A stretch of DNA of 11,475 nucleotides. It comes from JBNJEM01 sp051745935 (GTDB taxonomy: Bacteria > Planctomycetota > Planctomycetia > Pirellulales > Pirellulaceae). Position numbers and translations under genes: made by a program. The notes under the pieces were generated by a model that did no database searches, was not told the origin of the DNA, and saw nothing but the letters and a program-made list of their open reading frames with translations. Shown piece after piece: positions 5,759-11,475 of the stretch. Numbering within the stretch: the stretch's first letter is position 1; the number at the start of each line of letters is the position of its first letter. The DNA lies in contig JBNJEM010000198.1 of the NCBI GenBank assembly GCA_051745935.1, positions 1-11,475 of the forward strand, written 5' to 3'.

Positions 5759-6646
5759 GTGCGCGGGCAAAGCACGGCGGCCGGACTATGCCCTGTCTGG
5801 GCCCCTATTCAGCGATTGAAGAGGCCGGCACGTTCCACAGCCGTCATTGGATCCTGTATCAGCAGCAACCCATCTCGGCAGGATGGCGTGTGTCCCGGTA
5901 CAACAACTGGTGTACTGGTTGTAAGAGGCCGGAACCGCGGATCCAATGGTGCAATCGGATCCATTTTACGGTGGCTGGCCCTCCTCTTGACTCTCTCAGC
6001 CGTTCTCCCGAGGCACATGCCCGTGCTGGATCGATCCCTATGGTCTGAGGCGAGGCGTACAACTGGGTACCCGTTCGCACATGCCGCCAAGACGGAGCCG
6101 AAAACCAGCCCAAAACGCCCCAACGGCAAGGCAAGAAGTGGGGTGTCTGGTTCTGCTCTCGGGTGCGGCGACGACACAGCAGAGTTCTTTCATTCTCCCG
6201 CTGGAGAAGGTTATCTCATCTGGGGCAACGACATGAATGAGGGCGGGGCTTTTGTTGGAAGGACTGTACTCGAGGCAGTTCAAAAGAACAGAAACAAAGT
6301 CGAACTTCGTATGGGGGCGTATCGACATGACGACGAGGGCGGTTTCTTAGACCTTGGCGCAGGGGAGTACAGTGAAGCAAATGGAATCAACGACTTTGGC
6401 GACGTAGTCGGAGTCTATTCCGGCAATGCTGGACCGGGATTCGTCTACCTTGAGGGTTTCGGGCTTGTGAATCTAGATGAGGCGGTTACTGGTGATCCTG
6501 ATGATTTGGCTATCTGGTTTGACACCGATACAAACACCTCTCCGCAGCGGATCAACGATTCAGGCCAAATAGCCGGGCATGCGTACGTTGGCCTCGTCGG
6601 TTCTCGCCAGGCCTTTTTGTTGACGCCCGTGTCGGACGGCAACTGA
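5759..6646 (+). CDS. HAF-repeat type extracellular protein, N-terminus unclear
   Basis: The C-terminal half carries repeated blocks typical of HAF-family predicted extracellular proteins: GGFLDLGAGEYSEANGINDF, then GDVVGVYSGNAGPGFVYLEG, and later RINDSGQIAGHAYVG before AFLLTP. These INxxGxVxG units are short beta repeats. The frame gives 295 residues from GTG 5759, but the first 130 or so are Arg/Ser/Thr-rich and do not look native, apart from one hydrophobic stretch (RWLALLLTLSAVL), which might be a displaced signal peptide. Later ATG codons (around 6017 or 6231) are alternative starts. I suspect a 5'-truncated HAF protein whose frame happens to be open upstream. No promoter or ribosome site is obvious. 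It converges on the minus-strand gene at 6850-7647. Confidence 0.55.
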   Translation: MRGQSTAAGLCPVWAPIQRLKRPARSTAVIGSCISSNPSRQDGVCPGTTTGVLVVRGRNRGSNGAIGSILRWLALLLTLSAVLPRHMPVLDRSLWSEARRTTGYPFAHAAKTEPKTSPKRPNGKARSGVSGSALGCGDDTAEFFHSPAGEGYLIWGNDMNEGGAFVGRTVLEAVQKNRNKVELRMGAYRHDDEGGFLDLGAGEYSEANGINDFGDVVGVYSGNAGPGFVYLEGFGLVNLDEAVTGDPDDLAIWFDTDTNTSPQRINDSGQIAGHAYVGLVGSRQAFLLTPVSDGN

Positions 6647-6670
6647 ACCTGATCTGCCAGATGCGCAGTC

Positions 6671-6703
6671 GCCGGCCGGAAGCCCACGGGTATCCCGGCC
6701 GGC
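6671..6703. terminator. Inverted repeat between convergent genes, possible bidirectional terminator
   Basis: GCCGGCCGG (6671-6679) and CCGGCCGGC (6695-6703) pair perfectly over 9 bp around a 15-nt loop. It lies 25 nt after the HAF-type stop and about 150 nt beyond the 3' end of the convergent gene. It lacks a U-tract, so efficiency as an intrinsic terminator is uncertain. Confidence 0.5.
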
Positions 6704-6849
6704 TCTCACTGCAATCAAATCAGGCGGCTGTCCGCATCACGCATTCGTCCGTCAGCAGTGACGGCAAAAATGTCCACTTCCCTTTTCCGCTCGCTTTGGT
6801 CCTCAGGCGGTACCATAGTGCCTCCTGCTCGCCCGCGTCGCGACAGAAC

Positions 6850-7647
6850 TCACTTCCGACGCCGGTAGATTTCCGTACGGCCCGTAAGTCCGTCAGGGTC
6901 AGGATGGCATTCCAGGACATGCGCCTCCGCTCGGTTGTCGTTGATGCGTTTCAAGGTTCCTCGCATTCTTGTCCGTTTTCCACTCGGGCCGTGTTCCATG
7001 GCGTCCCACTTCCAAAGGCCCTCCTTAACACGTGTGGCGACCATTTCATTCACGGTACCGTCTTCCTTAAACGTCCACCACGTCGGCTTACGGGAAGCAG
7101 GATCCAGACCGAAAACACAGTGCCGTTCGCCGTCACCACCCTTCTGGCTCACTTCCAGGAAGCGATCCTTGATCTTCCATTGATACGTCTGTTCTACCTT
7201 GCCCAAATCGGGTAAATCGCATTCCCAGACGCCCCCCATAAGGAAATCAGCAAGTTCTTGAAAAGCCTTGCGAGCATCGTCCATTGGCTTTCGCTTGTAG
7301 ATCAATTTGAAATCGGGCAGTAACTTGCCTTCTTTCTTCCGATCAGACCAGACGAACACGATCCGGTTATCGCTCATTACTTCACAAGAAAACCGCGACG
7401 TTATGACCTTGCCGTTACCCGGAAGGCGTTTCTCCGTCCACTTGCCGATCGGTCCGACAGTGAGCATCTTCCCGGGCTCCATATCGGAAATCTCCAGGGT
7501 GTTGAATTGACATCGGCCCTCCGCATCTAGGCTCGTTCCCACAAACTTTTCACTGTCTGGGTCGTAACCAAAAAGGGTATGTGCGTCAAAAAGCCCTTTT
7601 CTTCGACTGCCTTGACTCGCCTTCCTGGAAAAATGTCCCCGTTTCAT
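6850..7647 (-). CDS. Hypothetical protein with two similar beta-domain units, probably 5'-truncated
   Basis: This 265-residue frame shows two related units. One contains HTLFGYDPDSEKFVGTSLDA and the other HCVFGLDPASRKPTWWTFKE; each is followed by a Met-rich or Lys-rich strand pattern. The layout resembles calycin/DUF1579-like proteins, where a GxDP..... strand recurs, but I cannot assign a family. There is no signal peptide. The first residues (MKRGHFSRKASQGSRR) look unlike the rest, there is no ribosome site before ATG 7645-7647, and the planctomycete-type repeat pair begins 5 nt upstream. I therefore think the gene lost its N-terminal part (including the start of the first unit and any signal sequence) when this repeat region formed. 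The remaining codons are clean, with no internal frameshift. Confidence 0.65.
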   Translation of the reverse strand: MKRGHFSRKASQGSRRKGLFDAHTLFGYDPDSEKFVGTSLDAEGRCQFNTLEISDMEPGKMLTVGPIGKWTEKRLPGNGKVITSRFSCEVMSDNRIVFVWSDRKKEGKLLPDFKLIYKRKPMDDARKAFQELADFLMGGVWECDLPDLGKVEQTYQWKIKDRFLEVSQKGGDGERHCVFGLDPASRKPTWWTFKEDGTVNEMVATRVKEGLWKWDAMEHGPSGKRTRMRGTLKRINDNRAEAHVLECHPDPDGLTGRTEIYRRRK

Positions 7648-7651
7648 CGCT

Positions 7652-7720
7652 TACAAGCACGAAGCGCAAGCGGGTGAGTTATACTCCCCACCAATACAAG
7701 CACGAAGCACAAGCGAGGTG
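7652..7720 (+). repeat. Two copies of a planctomycete-type dispersed repeat
   Basis: TACAAGCACGAAGCGCAAGC (7652-7671) and TACAAGCACGAAGCACAAGC (7695-7714) differ by one base; starts are 43 nt apart, and both are followed by a G-rich end. In one frame they read as TSTKRKRV and YKHEAQAR. From memory such repeats are abundant in Gemmata-like planctomycete genomes, often at gene margins. They are the best taxonomic hint in the window. Confidence 0.7.
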
Positions 7721-7752
7721 TTCACCGATGAGAGCTCCCGGCAGTCACAGGC

Positions 7753-7782
7753 GAAAAAGAAAAAGGGGAGCCCCTACTCCCC
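7753..7782 (-). terminator. Minus-strand intrinsic terminator-like hairpin
   Basis: On the minus strand GGGGAG (7777-7782) pairs with CTCCCC (7765-7770) over a 6-nt loop, followed by a T-rich tract (TTTTTCTTTTTC, 7753-7764). This is a good intrinsic-terminator shape, but no minus-strand gene lies immediately upstream, so it may protect the 6850-7647 region from read-through or be a relic. Confidence 0.45.
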
Positions 7783-7850
7783 CCCCGCTCATTAAGACTC
7801 CCGACCCCTTTACGCCTTGACACACCACCGGAAAGAGGGGTGATACCGAT

Positions 7851-8075
7851 ATGGGCACAGAACTGAAACATACTGGCATGGACCCCCTAGAACGAGCCGA
7901 TGCGGAGGCGGTCTATCGACACGCCTTCGAGGGCGAGCCGCTCGATCGCGAGGTGCGCCGCCGCGTCCGCGAGCGGGCCGCCAGGATCACTGAGGAGATC
8001 CGCCGCACGCACGGCCTCATTGACGACGAGACGTTCCAGAAGCTGCTCAGTGACGATGACGACGAAGACCTATGA
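7851..8075 (+). CDS. Antitoxin of the VapC-type pair
   Basis: This 74-residue protein is very charged: a middle segment rich in Arg and Glu (EVRRRVRERAARITEEIRR) is predicted helical, followed by an acidic tail (LLSDDDDEDL). Small charged proteins like this directly before PIN toxins act as antitoxins by wrapping the toxin; this role is inferred from position and composition, and I see no clear DNA-binding fold. ATG 7851 has GAGGGG (7835-7840) 10 nt upstream; a second ATG at 7878 (MDPLERADAE) is possible. The stop overlaps the toxin start as ATGA (8072-8075), showing translational coupling. A TTGACA at 7817-7822 could be a -35 element, but I find no convincing -10 at proper distance. Confidence 0.75.
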   Translation: MGTELKHTGMDPLERADAEAVYRHAFEGEPLDREVRRRVRERAARITEEIRRTHGLIDDETFQKLLSDDDDEDL

Positions 8076-8494
8076 GATCCGTTCTCGACGCCTCTGTCGC
8101 CGTGACTTCTGTCGTCTCGCGTCCTCTAACGTCCAGAGCATTGCGTCCGCGTCAGGACTACCAGCGGGGGATTCATGGACTGCTCGCCCCCTCCATCTTT
8201 TCCGCTGAAGCGGCGAGCGCGCTGACGAAATGTGAGCGTCAGAAGATCATTGCGGTCGGGCACGCACTTCGCCTGTTGGACGACATTCTGAGCGATTTGC
8301 CGCAGATTCACCCCTATGAGCCGCTTCTCCGCCGGGCGACGGCCATCTCCTCGCAGACCCGCGCGGGTCTGTACGACTGCCTTTACGTCGCCCTCGCGGA
8401 ACGCGAGGGGTGCAAACTTGTCACGGCGGATGAACGTTCGCGGAATTCCTTGGGCCAGCAATTTCCTTTCGTGAGTCCTCTCTCGTCGCTCTGA
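8072..8494 (+). CDS. vapC: PIN-domain ribonuclease toxin (VapC family)
   Basis: This 140-residue protein has the complete PIN-domain acidic set: Asp6 (VLDASVA), Glu46 (FSAEAASAL), Asp102 (LYDCLYVALAE) and Asp120 (LVTADER). These coordinate the metal ion for RNA cleavage. Length and motif spacing are standard for VapC, so the toxin looks functional. The segment after the first motif, ASVAVTSVVSRPL, departs from the more usual AVKW...PE pattern, a modest oddity away from the catalytic residues. It overlaps its antitoxin by the ATGA junction and so depends on it for translation. The end abuts, in the opposite direction, a leftover C-terminal piece of UDP-glucose dehydrogenase. It is the one toxin locus in the window that appears complete. 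Confidence 0.92.
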   Translation: MRSVLDASVAVTSVVSRPLTSRALRPRQDYQRGIHGLLAPSIFSAEAASALTKCERQKIIAVGHALRLLDDILSDLPQIHPYEPLLRRATAISSQTRAGLYDCLYVALAEREGCKLVTADERSRNSLGQQFPFVSPLSSL

Positions 8495-8495
8495 T

Positions 8496-8617
8496 GCGGT
8501 GCCGTAGTCCATCGGCGCGACCGTCCGGCGACCGACGCTGGCGTAGGTGAAGCCGAGCTGGCCCATGTGGGCCGGGTCGTAGAGGTTGCGGCCGTCGACG
8601 ATGATCTGGCGGTTCAC
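8496..8617 (-). pseudogene. Orphan C-terminal fragment of UDP-glucose 6-dehydrogenase
   Basis: The minus strand encodes VNRQIIVDGRNLYDPAHMGQ followed by LGFTYASVGR. This is the characteristic last 30 residues of UDP-glucose/GDP-mannose dehydrogenases (IxDGRNxYDP....LGF.Y...GR). Nothing before it on the minus strand belongs to that enzyme: no NAD-binding domain and no catalytic Cys region lie in the DNA to its right. The fragment keeps high-GC third positions and good similarity, suggesting recent loss of the rest. It lies tail to tail with vapC, which may have been inserted next to, or carried with, the end of an exopolysaccharide gene. Confidence 0.75.
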
Positions 8618-8630
8618 AAGGACGGCGGAG

Positions 8631-8665
8631 GGACCATGGGACAAGGATGACAAGGATGATGGTCC
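8631..8665. repeat. Inverted repeat enclosing a 9-bp tandem repeat
   Basis: GGACCAT (8631-8637) and ATGGTCC (8659-8665) are inverted. Between them GACAAGGAT is repeated in tandem (8640-8648, 8649-8657). It lies where the dehydrogenase fragment ends, so it may mark the deletion or insertion junction. The region 8618-8763 otherwise shows no gene; a TATTAT at 8730-8735 could be a -10 element for the next ORF, but it lacks a well-placed -35. Confidence 0.5.
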
Positions 8666-8763
8666 GTGGGAATCCTACGAAGGACAATTGTAGACAAGGC
8701 CCGTTGCGTCAGCTATGCTCGTAATTCCGTATTATACCTTGTCCTCGCCGCGAGGCGGCCGTA

Positions 8764-9120
8764 ATGCGATGGGCTGATACGGTGAAAGCACAATACACGG
8801 ATGTGTCACTGTCTGAATATCCTGTGACATTTGACATCCCACTCATCGCGTATAGAAATCTCAACACGGCCGTGGTTGCGACGGCCGAAAGAACCTCACG
8901 CGACTTTCGAGAATCGGTAAGGAACAAACGTGGTCTCAATATCGCTACCTGCAATACTACGGCTTGGCTTGTTGCAGTTGAGGATTCAGTTGGGAAGAGC
9001 AAGAGGTATATGCAATCGCCGATTTGTGAGAATGGTGTGATAGGAGAGCTTGCATGTCGCTTAGATCGATTGGGCATTTTGGCTTGGCGATGTTTATCGT
9101 TGTCGCGTCACACACACTGA
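8764..9120 (+). CDS. Hypothetical protein, 118 residues
   Basis: ATG 8764 is preceded by GAGG (8752-8755) at 8 nt. The product is soluble and has no motif I recognise (MRWADTVKAQYTDVSLSEYP..., later TCNTTAWLVAVEDSVGKSKR). The last 22 residues overlap the start of the next gene in another frame and look unnatural, so the original C-terminus may have been lost or the 3' end is accidental. The opposite strand also has a 122-codon ORF here, which I think is a shadow because the plus-strand frame has the better ribosome site and orientation. The coding status is probable, not certain. Confidence 0.4.
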   Translation: MRWADTVKAQYTDVSLSEYPVTFDIPLIAYRNLNTAVVATAERTSRDFRESVRNKRGLNIATCNTTAWLVAVEDSVGKSKRYMQSPICENGVIGELACRLDRLGILAWRCLSLSRHTH

Positions 9121-9731
9121 CACGTAGCTGCGCGGCGCAATGCGGTCAACAAGCGAAGAACGGGAGTTCGAAACGTGAAGACGAGGAAGTATCGACTGGC
9201 AGGGCTCCGGTCAGGTGGAAATTATTAGAGTTCTACATCGCTGAGGGGGGAGGCGTCCAATCTCGCAGAATACGTCGAGTCAAGGTGACCCTGCTTGATA
9301 AACAAACTGCGCCCTGGGGAAGGAGTTTTGTAGGTGACGAAGAACTTACATACAACACAAAGGAGCCCGTTGTGCTCGAAGCAGTTGAAGCATTCTTGTG
9401 GGAACCTCTTCGCATGGCGGTCCCTGAAGGGCTGCACGGTGCAAGAGGCGATGGGAGCAGTTCGTGCGTGGGAACGATACGGATTTACCCAACTCGGGGT
9501 CAGAGCTTCCCTATCGGGATTTCTTACGTTGGGTTTGTGCTAAATAGTGACTCGGCCGATCTCCAAAACATATTCTATTCGTGGGGAGTGGCCCATTTCC
9601 TCGATAAGCTATGCGCCAAACATGCCGGCCGTCGGGTTCCGCCGGCGGTAATGAAGACACTTACCGGCGAGGCTCGTATGGAAAGCGATCGTGAAACGTT
9701 CGCCCCGATAAAGAACCATTTGGAAAAGTGA
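9054..9731 (+). CDS. Hypothetical protein with probable signal peptide
   Basis: This 225-residue protein starts at ATG 9054 with GGAGAG 5 nt upstream. Residues 8-20 are hydrophobic (HFGLAMFIVVASH) after one Arg, followed by a small-residue region with Cys (SCAAQC), consistent with Sec export; the Cys might allow lipidation, but the motif is not a clean lipobox. The mature part contains VRWKLLEFYIAEGGG, then RRIRRVKVTLLDK and GTIRIYPTRGQSFPIGISYV, an alternating pattern of a mostly beta protein. No family is recognised. The frame overlaps the preceding ORF by 67 nt. Codon choice is mixed, less GC-rich than galT and glgA, as expected for accessory DNA. Confidence 0.65.
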   Translation: MSLRSIGHFGLAMFIVVASHTLTRSCAAQCGQQAKNGSSKREDEEVSTGRAPVRWKLLEFYIAEGGGVQSRRIRRVKVTLLDKQTAPWGRSFVGDEELTYNTKEPVVLEAVEAFLWEPLRMAVPEGLHGARGDGSSSCVGTIRIYPTRGQSFPIGISYVGFVLNSDSADLQNIFYSWGVAHFLDKLCAKHAGRRVPPAVMKTLTGEARMESDRETFAPIKNHLEK

Positions 9732-9969
9732 GTCAACCGTGCCTTCCTTCGGGAGTAGCAGAGTAACGGCCCCGCAGGACGGTAACGGCGCAGGTGGAAG
9801 CGACGTCAGGGAGTAGGGAAGAGCGTCCGGAGCAGGTGGGTCATTACCTAAAAGGAAAAAGTAATCGAGCGTCTGATCCCCGTGTCGTGAACTCAAGCGG
9901 AAGGTCAATGGCAAAGGTGTTCCACCGGGGCGTGGAAGAGCTGGCGTGGCGCGTCCATGTCTGAATTAG
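9732..9969. other. Intergenic region with a weak plus-strand ORF
   Basis: One plus-strand frame stays open up to 9964, from a GTG at 9794 (56 residues, ending MAKVFHRGVEELAWRVHV). It has no ribosome site and no recognised motif. I considered an intron or insertion-sequence leader but could not find supporting structure. No promoter is evident. Confidence 0.3.
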
Positions 9970-10272
9970 GTGACAGTAACCGGTCATGTGCGTGGTTTTT
10001 CCGATCCGCGAGGCGAGACGGGACCTGGTTGGTGTCAAGAGTCGTTTCAAAACATCCATGAGACGCTCCGGTATTGGGTTCAGCGGGCGCCGGGCGGAAC
10101 CGTTACGAGACGGCGAATGGCAGACGCCCTTGAGTTGTTGCAAAGAATGGACCGTATTCTCGGAATGAGACAGCTGCGATCTAGCGGTCGGAACTGCGGT
10201 GGACGGCACGGTTCGGATGCGGAACCGTGTGCAACGTCTGTTCGCTGGTTCGAGGATAAACCGGATGGCTGA
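9970..10272 (+). CDS. Possible hypothetical protein leading an overlapping gene run
   Basis: The frame starts with GTG 9970 (ATG alternatives are further in, for example 10057 and 10117) and gives 100 residues. The middle segment ETLRYWVQRAPGGTVTRRRM and the following ADALELLQRMDRILGMRQLR would form amphipathic helices; the rest is Gly/Arg-rich. The TGA (10270-10272) overlaps the next ATG (10265) by 8 nt, as in coupled genes. Against it: no good ribosome site, and a strong hairpin (10207-10229) interrupts its 3' part. I rate it as uncertain, recorded because of its position in the overlapping series. Confidence 0.3.
   Translation: MTVTGHVRGFSDPRGETGPGWCQESFQNIHETLRYWVQRAPGGTVTRRRMADALELLQRMDRILGMRQLRSSGRNCGGRHGSDAEPCATSVRWFEDKPDG
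10207..10229. promoter_or_regulatory. 8-bp hairpin upstream of the small-gene run
   Basis: CACGGTTC (10207-10214) pairs with GAACCGTG (10222-10229) over a 7-nt loop; GACG and CGTC further out could extend it with bulges. It ends 22 nt before the ribosome site of the 38-residue gene, so it could be a leader element. It has no U-tract. Confidence 0.4.
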
Positions 10273-10381
10273 AACACGTCAGGAGGTGAACATCTACCAG
10301 AGGGTCGATGAAGTGACTGGGGAAACGGAAGAACTCTTCCTGGGACGCGATTGGAGAAAGAGCAATGCAACAACGTTTTGA
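10265..10381 (+). CDS. Small acidic protein, 38 residues
   Basis: ATG 10265 has GAGGA (10252-10256) at an ideal 8-nt spacing. The product is hydrophilic and acidic (MAETRQEVNIYQRVDEVTGE..., then ELFLGRDWRK near the end), with no membrane segment. It overlaps the membrane-protein gene by 17 nt (next ATG 10365), an arrangement typical of genes with matched synthesis. It might regulate or bind the membrane protein that follows, but nothing in the sequence proves this. Too short for family assignment. Confidence 0.5.
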   Translation: MAETRQEVNIYQRVDEVTGETEELFLGRDWRKSNATTF

Positions 10382-10808
10382 TGTGTTGGCGGCGAGCCAC
10401 GGTGCTGCATCAGTTGGATTAATTGCACTATTCGCGGTTTTCGGCTCTCTTGTACTGGCCGAGCCGACAGAGCTAAAAGACGCCATTGGCTACGGACTGC
10501 TCGTAGTCGCAGTCATATACCTGGTTGCGATGATGATCATCGGAAGGCTCGCCTGCGCCGGTGGAATGCTCCAACTACGCTTCGATTTCCGTGCCGCTAG
10601 TCATGGTGCGGCTGGGTTCTGCATCGTGGGTCTCTTTGCGTGTTCCGGTATTCTGACCCTTCAAAATGTGTGGAGAAGCCCGGCTGCCATGGGGATATCT
10701 CTGATTATGGTGAGTATCGGTTGTGCGGTTGGAATGGTGTTGTTTGGCCTTATCGGGTGTTCGTCTCCCGGTGGAAGTGGACAGAAACTGTACGATGAAC
10801 ATAGGTAA
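10365..10808 (+). CDS. Four-helix membrane protein with exact internal duplication
   Basis: This 147-residue protein has four predicted membrane helices (about residues 15-32, 42-60, 83-99 and 108-130). It is two copies of one module: residues 3-64 align to 71-132 without any gap, at a constant offset of 68. Each module begins RFD..AASHGAA, runs through a helix containing LFA..G, a polar turn and a second helix, and ends with G...C (Cys64, Cys132). More than 20 of about 61 positions are identical, while the DNA has diverged, so the duplication is old and was kept under selection. The conserved Ser-His-Gly just before each first helix would sit at the membrane surface. GGAG lies 8 nt before ATG 10365. 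It overlaps small genes on both sides. No family is recognised. Confidence 0.8.
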   Translation: MQQRFDVLAASHGAASVGLIALFAVFGSLVLAEPTELKDAIGYGLLVVAVIYLVAMMIIGRLACAGGMLQLRFDFRAASHGAAGFCIVGLFACSGILTLQNVWRSPAAMGISLIMVSIGCAVGMVLFGLIGCSSPGGSGQKLYDEHR

Positions 10809-10941
10809 ATACGTGCGGCGAGTCGAGAAGGACGCTTTTCCGCCGACGCAGGCGCATTCATCTGAAGAGATGTTGGTGGCAAGTATTTCGCAGGCGGCAC
10901 AGTTTAGAATTAAGGCGTTCGGGCTTCCGAGAAACGAATGA
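10795..10941 (+). CDS. Small protein, 48 residues, last of the overlapping run
   Basis: ATG 10795 lies inside the last codons of the membrane-protein gene (overlap 14 nt), and the frame ends at TGA 10939-10941. The product starts MNIGKYVRRVEKDAFPPTQA and later has an amphipathic stretch, EEMLVASISQAAQFRIKAFG. An earlier GTG-type start in the same frame exists (10723), but it would overlap by 86 nt and is less likely. The protein has no membrane segment. The consistent short overlaps (8, 17 and 14 nt) argue for one operon with translational coupling. Function unknown. Confidence 0.55.
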   Translation: MNIGKYVRRVEKDAFPPTQAHSSEEMLVASISQAAQFRIKAFGLPRNE

Positions 10942-11026
10942 GCACTCCTGGCCGGGGTGTCAGTATTACGTGTCCGGGTCGTTACTCAGGCGTTTAAGGA
11001 CTCGTTTTGCTGCCGGTTGCCGGAAG

Positions 11027-11055
11027 TTGGCTGTATTCGTGAGGTGTGTTAGAAT
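11027..11055 (+). promoter_or_regulatory. Sigma-70 type promoter candidate
   Basis: TTGGCT (11027-11032) and TAGAAT (11050-11055) are exactly 17 nt apart. The expected start point (near 11062) would be almost at ATG 11064, so a transcript from here would be leaderless or serve something else. The region 10942-11344 holds no other feature I can support. Confidence 0.4.
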
Positions 11056-11063
11056 GTGATGTG

Positions 11064-11168
11064 ATGGGACGATTCATTAACGAAACAGGCAAACTCAGAC
11101 TGAAAACCAGCATGTCTGGTGCAGCTGTTCAGTGGTCGCAACCCGTGACGTCATCGCCAAGCCGATGA
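11064..11168 (+). CDS. Very small ORF, 34 residues, doubtful
   Basis: The frame MGRFINETGKLRLKTSMSGA... runs to TGA 11166-11168, directly after the promoter candidate. There is no ribosome site and no known relative. I list it only because of the promoter position; it may be chance. Confidence 0.2.
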   Translation: MGRFINETGKLRLKTSMSGAAVQWSQPVTSSPSR

Positions 11169-11344
11169 GGCTTGAATACGCGATACGGTTCCCGAACAAC
11201 ATTGTCCATTTTCGAGTGCAGCCCCTTGAGGCAACGAACGTTGCGGATGGACCGGGTGGCGGCCGATCATCCGATCGTCATCCAGGACCATAACCGCCGC
11301 TGCGGTCCATTCACTGGTTCGCGGCTGCGAGGCGATCCGTGCCG

Positions 11345-11475
11345 TCAATGTCCGACAATATCCACTGGCTTCAGGAGGGCTTGACCGCGACCTCGTACTC
11401 GCAAGATCCGAACCTCACGACCCACGACCGTGAAAACGCAGCGGTACGCGTCTCCGTACCTGGTCTTGAACAGTG
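11345..11475 (-). CDS. RelE/ParE-type toxin, C-terminal part, start beyond window
   Basis: The minus-strand frame enters from the right window edge and ends at TGA 11345-11347. The 42 visible residues read LFKTRYGDAYRCVFTVVGRE followed by VRILRVRGRGQALLKPVDIV. The pattern ..YGD.YR..F.VVG.EVRILRVR at the C-terminus is typical of RelE/ParE superfamily proteins (ribosome-dependent or gyrase-targeting toxins): the beta strands that form the catalytic or binding face, then a basic strand. Which subfamily it is cannot be decided from this part. The antitoxin, if any, would lie to the right of the window, upstream of the toxin. Confidence 0.65.
   Translation of the reverse strand, partial: LFKTRYGDAYRCVFTVVGREVRILRVRGRGQALLKPVDIVGH

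Noticed and set aside
7652..7720. CRISPR array
   Set aside because: Only two copies, 43 nt apart, with repeat and spacer lengths unsuited to an array and no cas genes; it fits a dispersed genomic repeat.
8126..8653. 175-codon minus-strand ORF across vapC
   Set aside because: Only its N-terminal part (the dehydrogenase fragment) is meaningful; the remainder is antisense to the clearly coding vapC.
9732..10240. Possible group II intron end or leader
   Set aside because: I looked for a domain V-like hairpin and intron boundary motifs. The hairpin at 10207-10229 does not fit the domain V pattern and no maturase is present.
10248..10260. tRNA T-arm like sequence (GGTTCGA)
   Set aside because: No cloverleaf can be built around it; the same applies to the GTTCGAA at about 9166.

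Overview
The window reads like accessory DNA from a Planctomycetota-type bacterium, roughly 55-60% GC. The taxonomic guess rests on two copies of a short repeat (core ACAAGCACGAAGC, peptide echo TSxKRKRV) that I associate from memory with planctomycete genomes, and on the style of the secreted orphan proteins. It is an inference. I see no rRNA, tRNA, CRISPR array or complete transposase.

Left part (1-2590, minus strand): ordinary metabolism. A glycogen synthase gene (glgA) is followed 343 nt downstream by a galT-type uridylyltransferase gene whose 3' end lies beyond the window edge. The spacer carries a short dispersed repeat (called R1 here).

Middle part (2600-5650): a graveyard of mobile and toxin-antitoxin genes. 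It holds, in order: a 119-nt inverted-repeat segment abutting a DUF5372-like remnant; an MNT-type nucleotidyltransferase antitoxin that looks intact, with its own promoter; its HEPN partner, broken by a 10-bp tandem duplication plus 1 nt; a MazF/PemK-like toxin remnant split by about 115 nt carrying a perfect palindrome; a small upstream gene broken by a 13-bp tandem duplication and containing another R1 copy; a further hypothetical gene with an 18-bp in-frame tandem duplication; and a P-loop ATPase fragment with a 1-nt shift at its Walker A motif.

Right part (5700-11475): a HAF-repeat type secreted protein converges on a minus-strand two-domain hypothetical protein, with a strong inverted repeat between them. 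Then come the planctomycete-type repeat pair, an intact VapC (PIN) toxin with its overlapping antitoxin, an orphan C-terminal fragment of UDP-glucose dehydrogenase, two overlapping hypothetical genes (one with a probable signal peptide), and a run of up to four small overlapping ORFs. The central one of these encodes a four-helix membrane protein built from an exact-register internal duplication. The window closes with the C-terminal part of a RelE/ParE-type toxin on the minus strand.

Taken together there are four toxin-antitoxin type loci in 11.5 kb, of which one looks complete, two are clearly decayed on the toxin side, and one runs off the window. Short tandem duplications and small repeat insertions are the recurring form of damage. 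The most plausible undescribed gene system is the overlapping small-gene run at 9970-10941.
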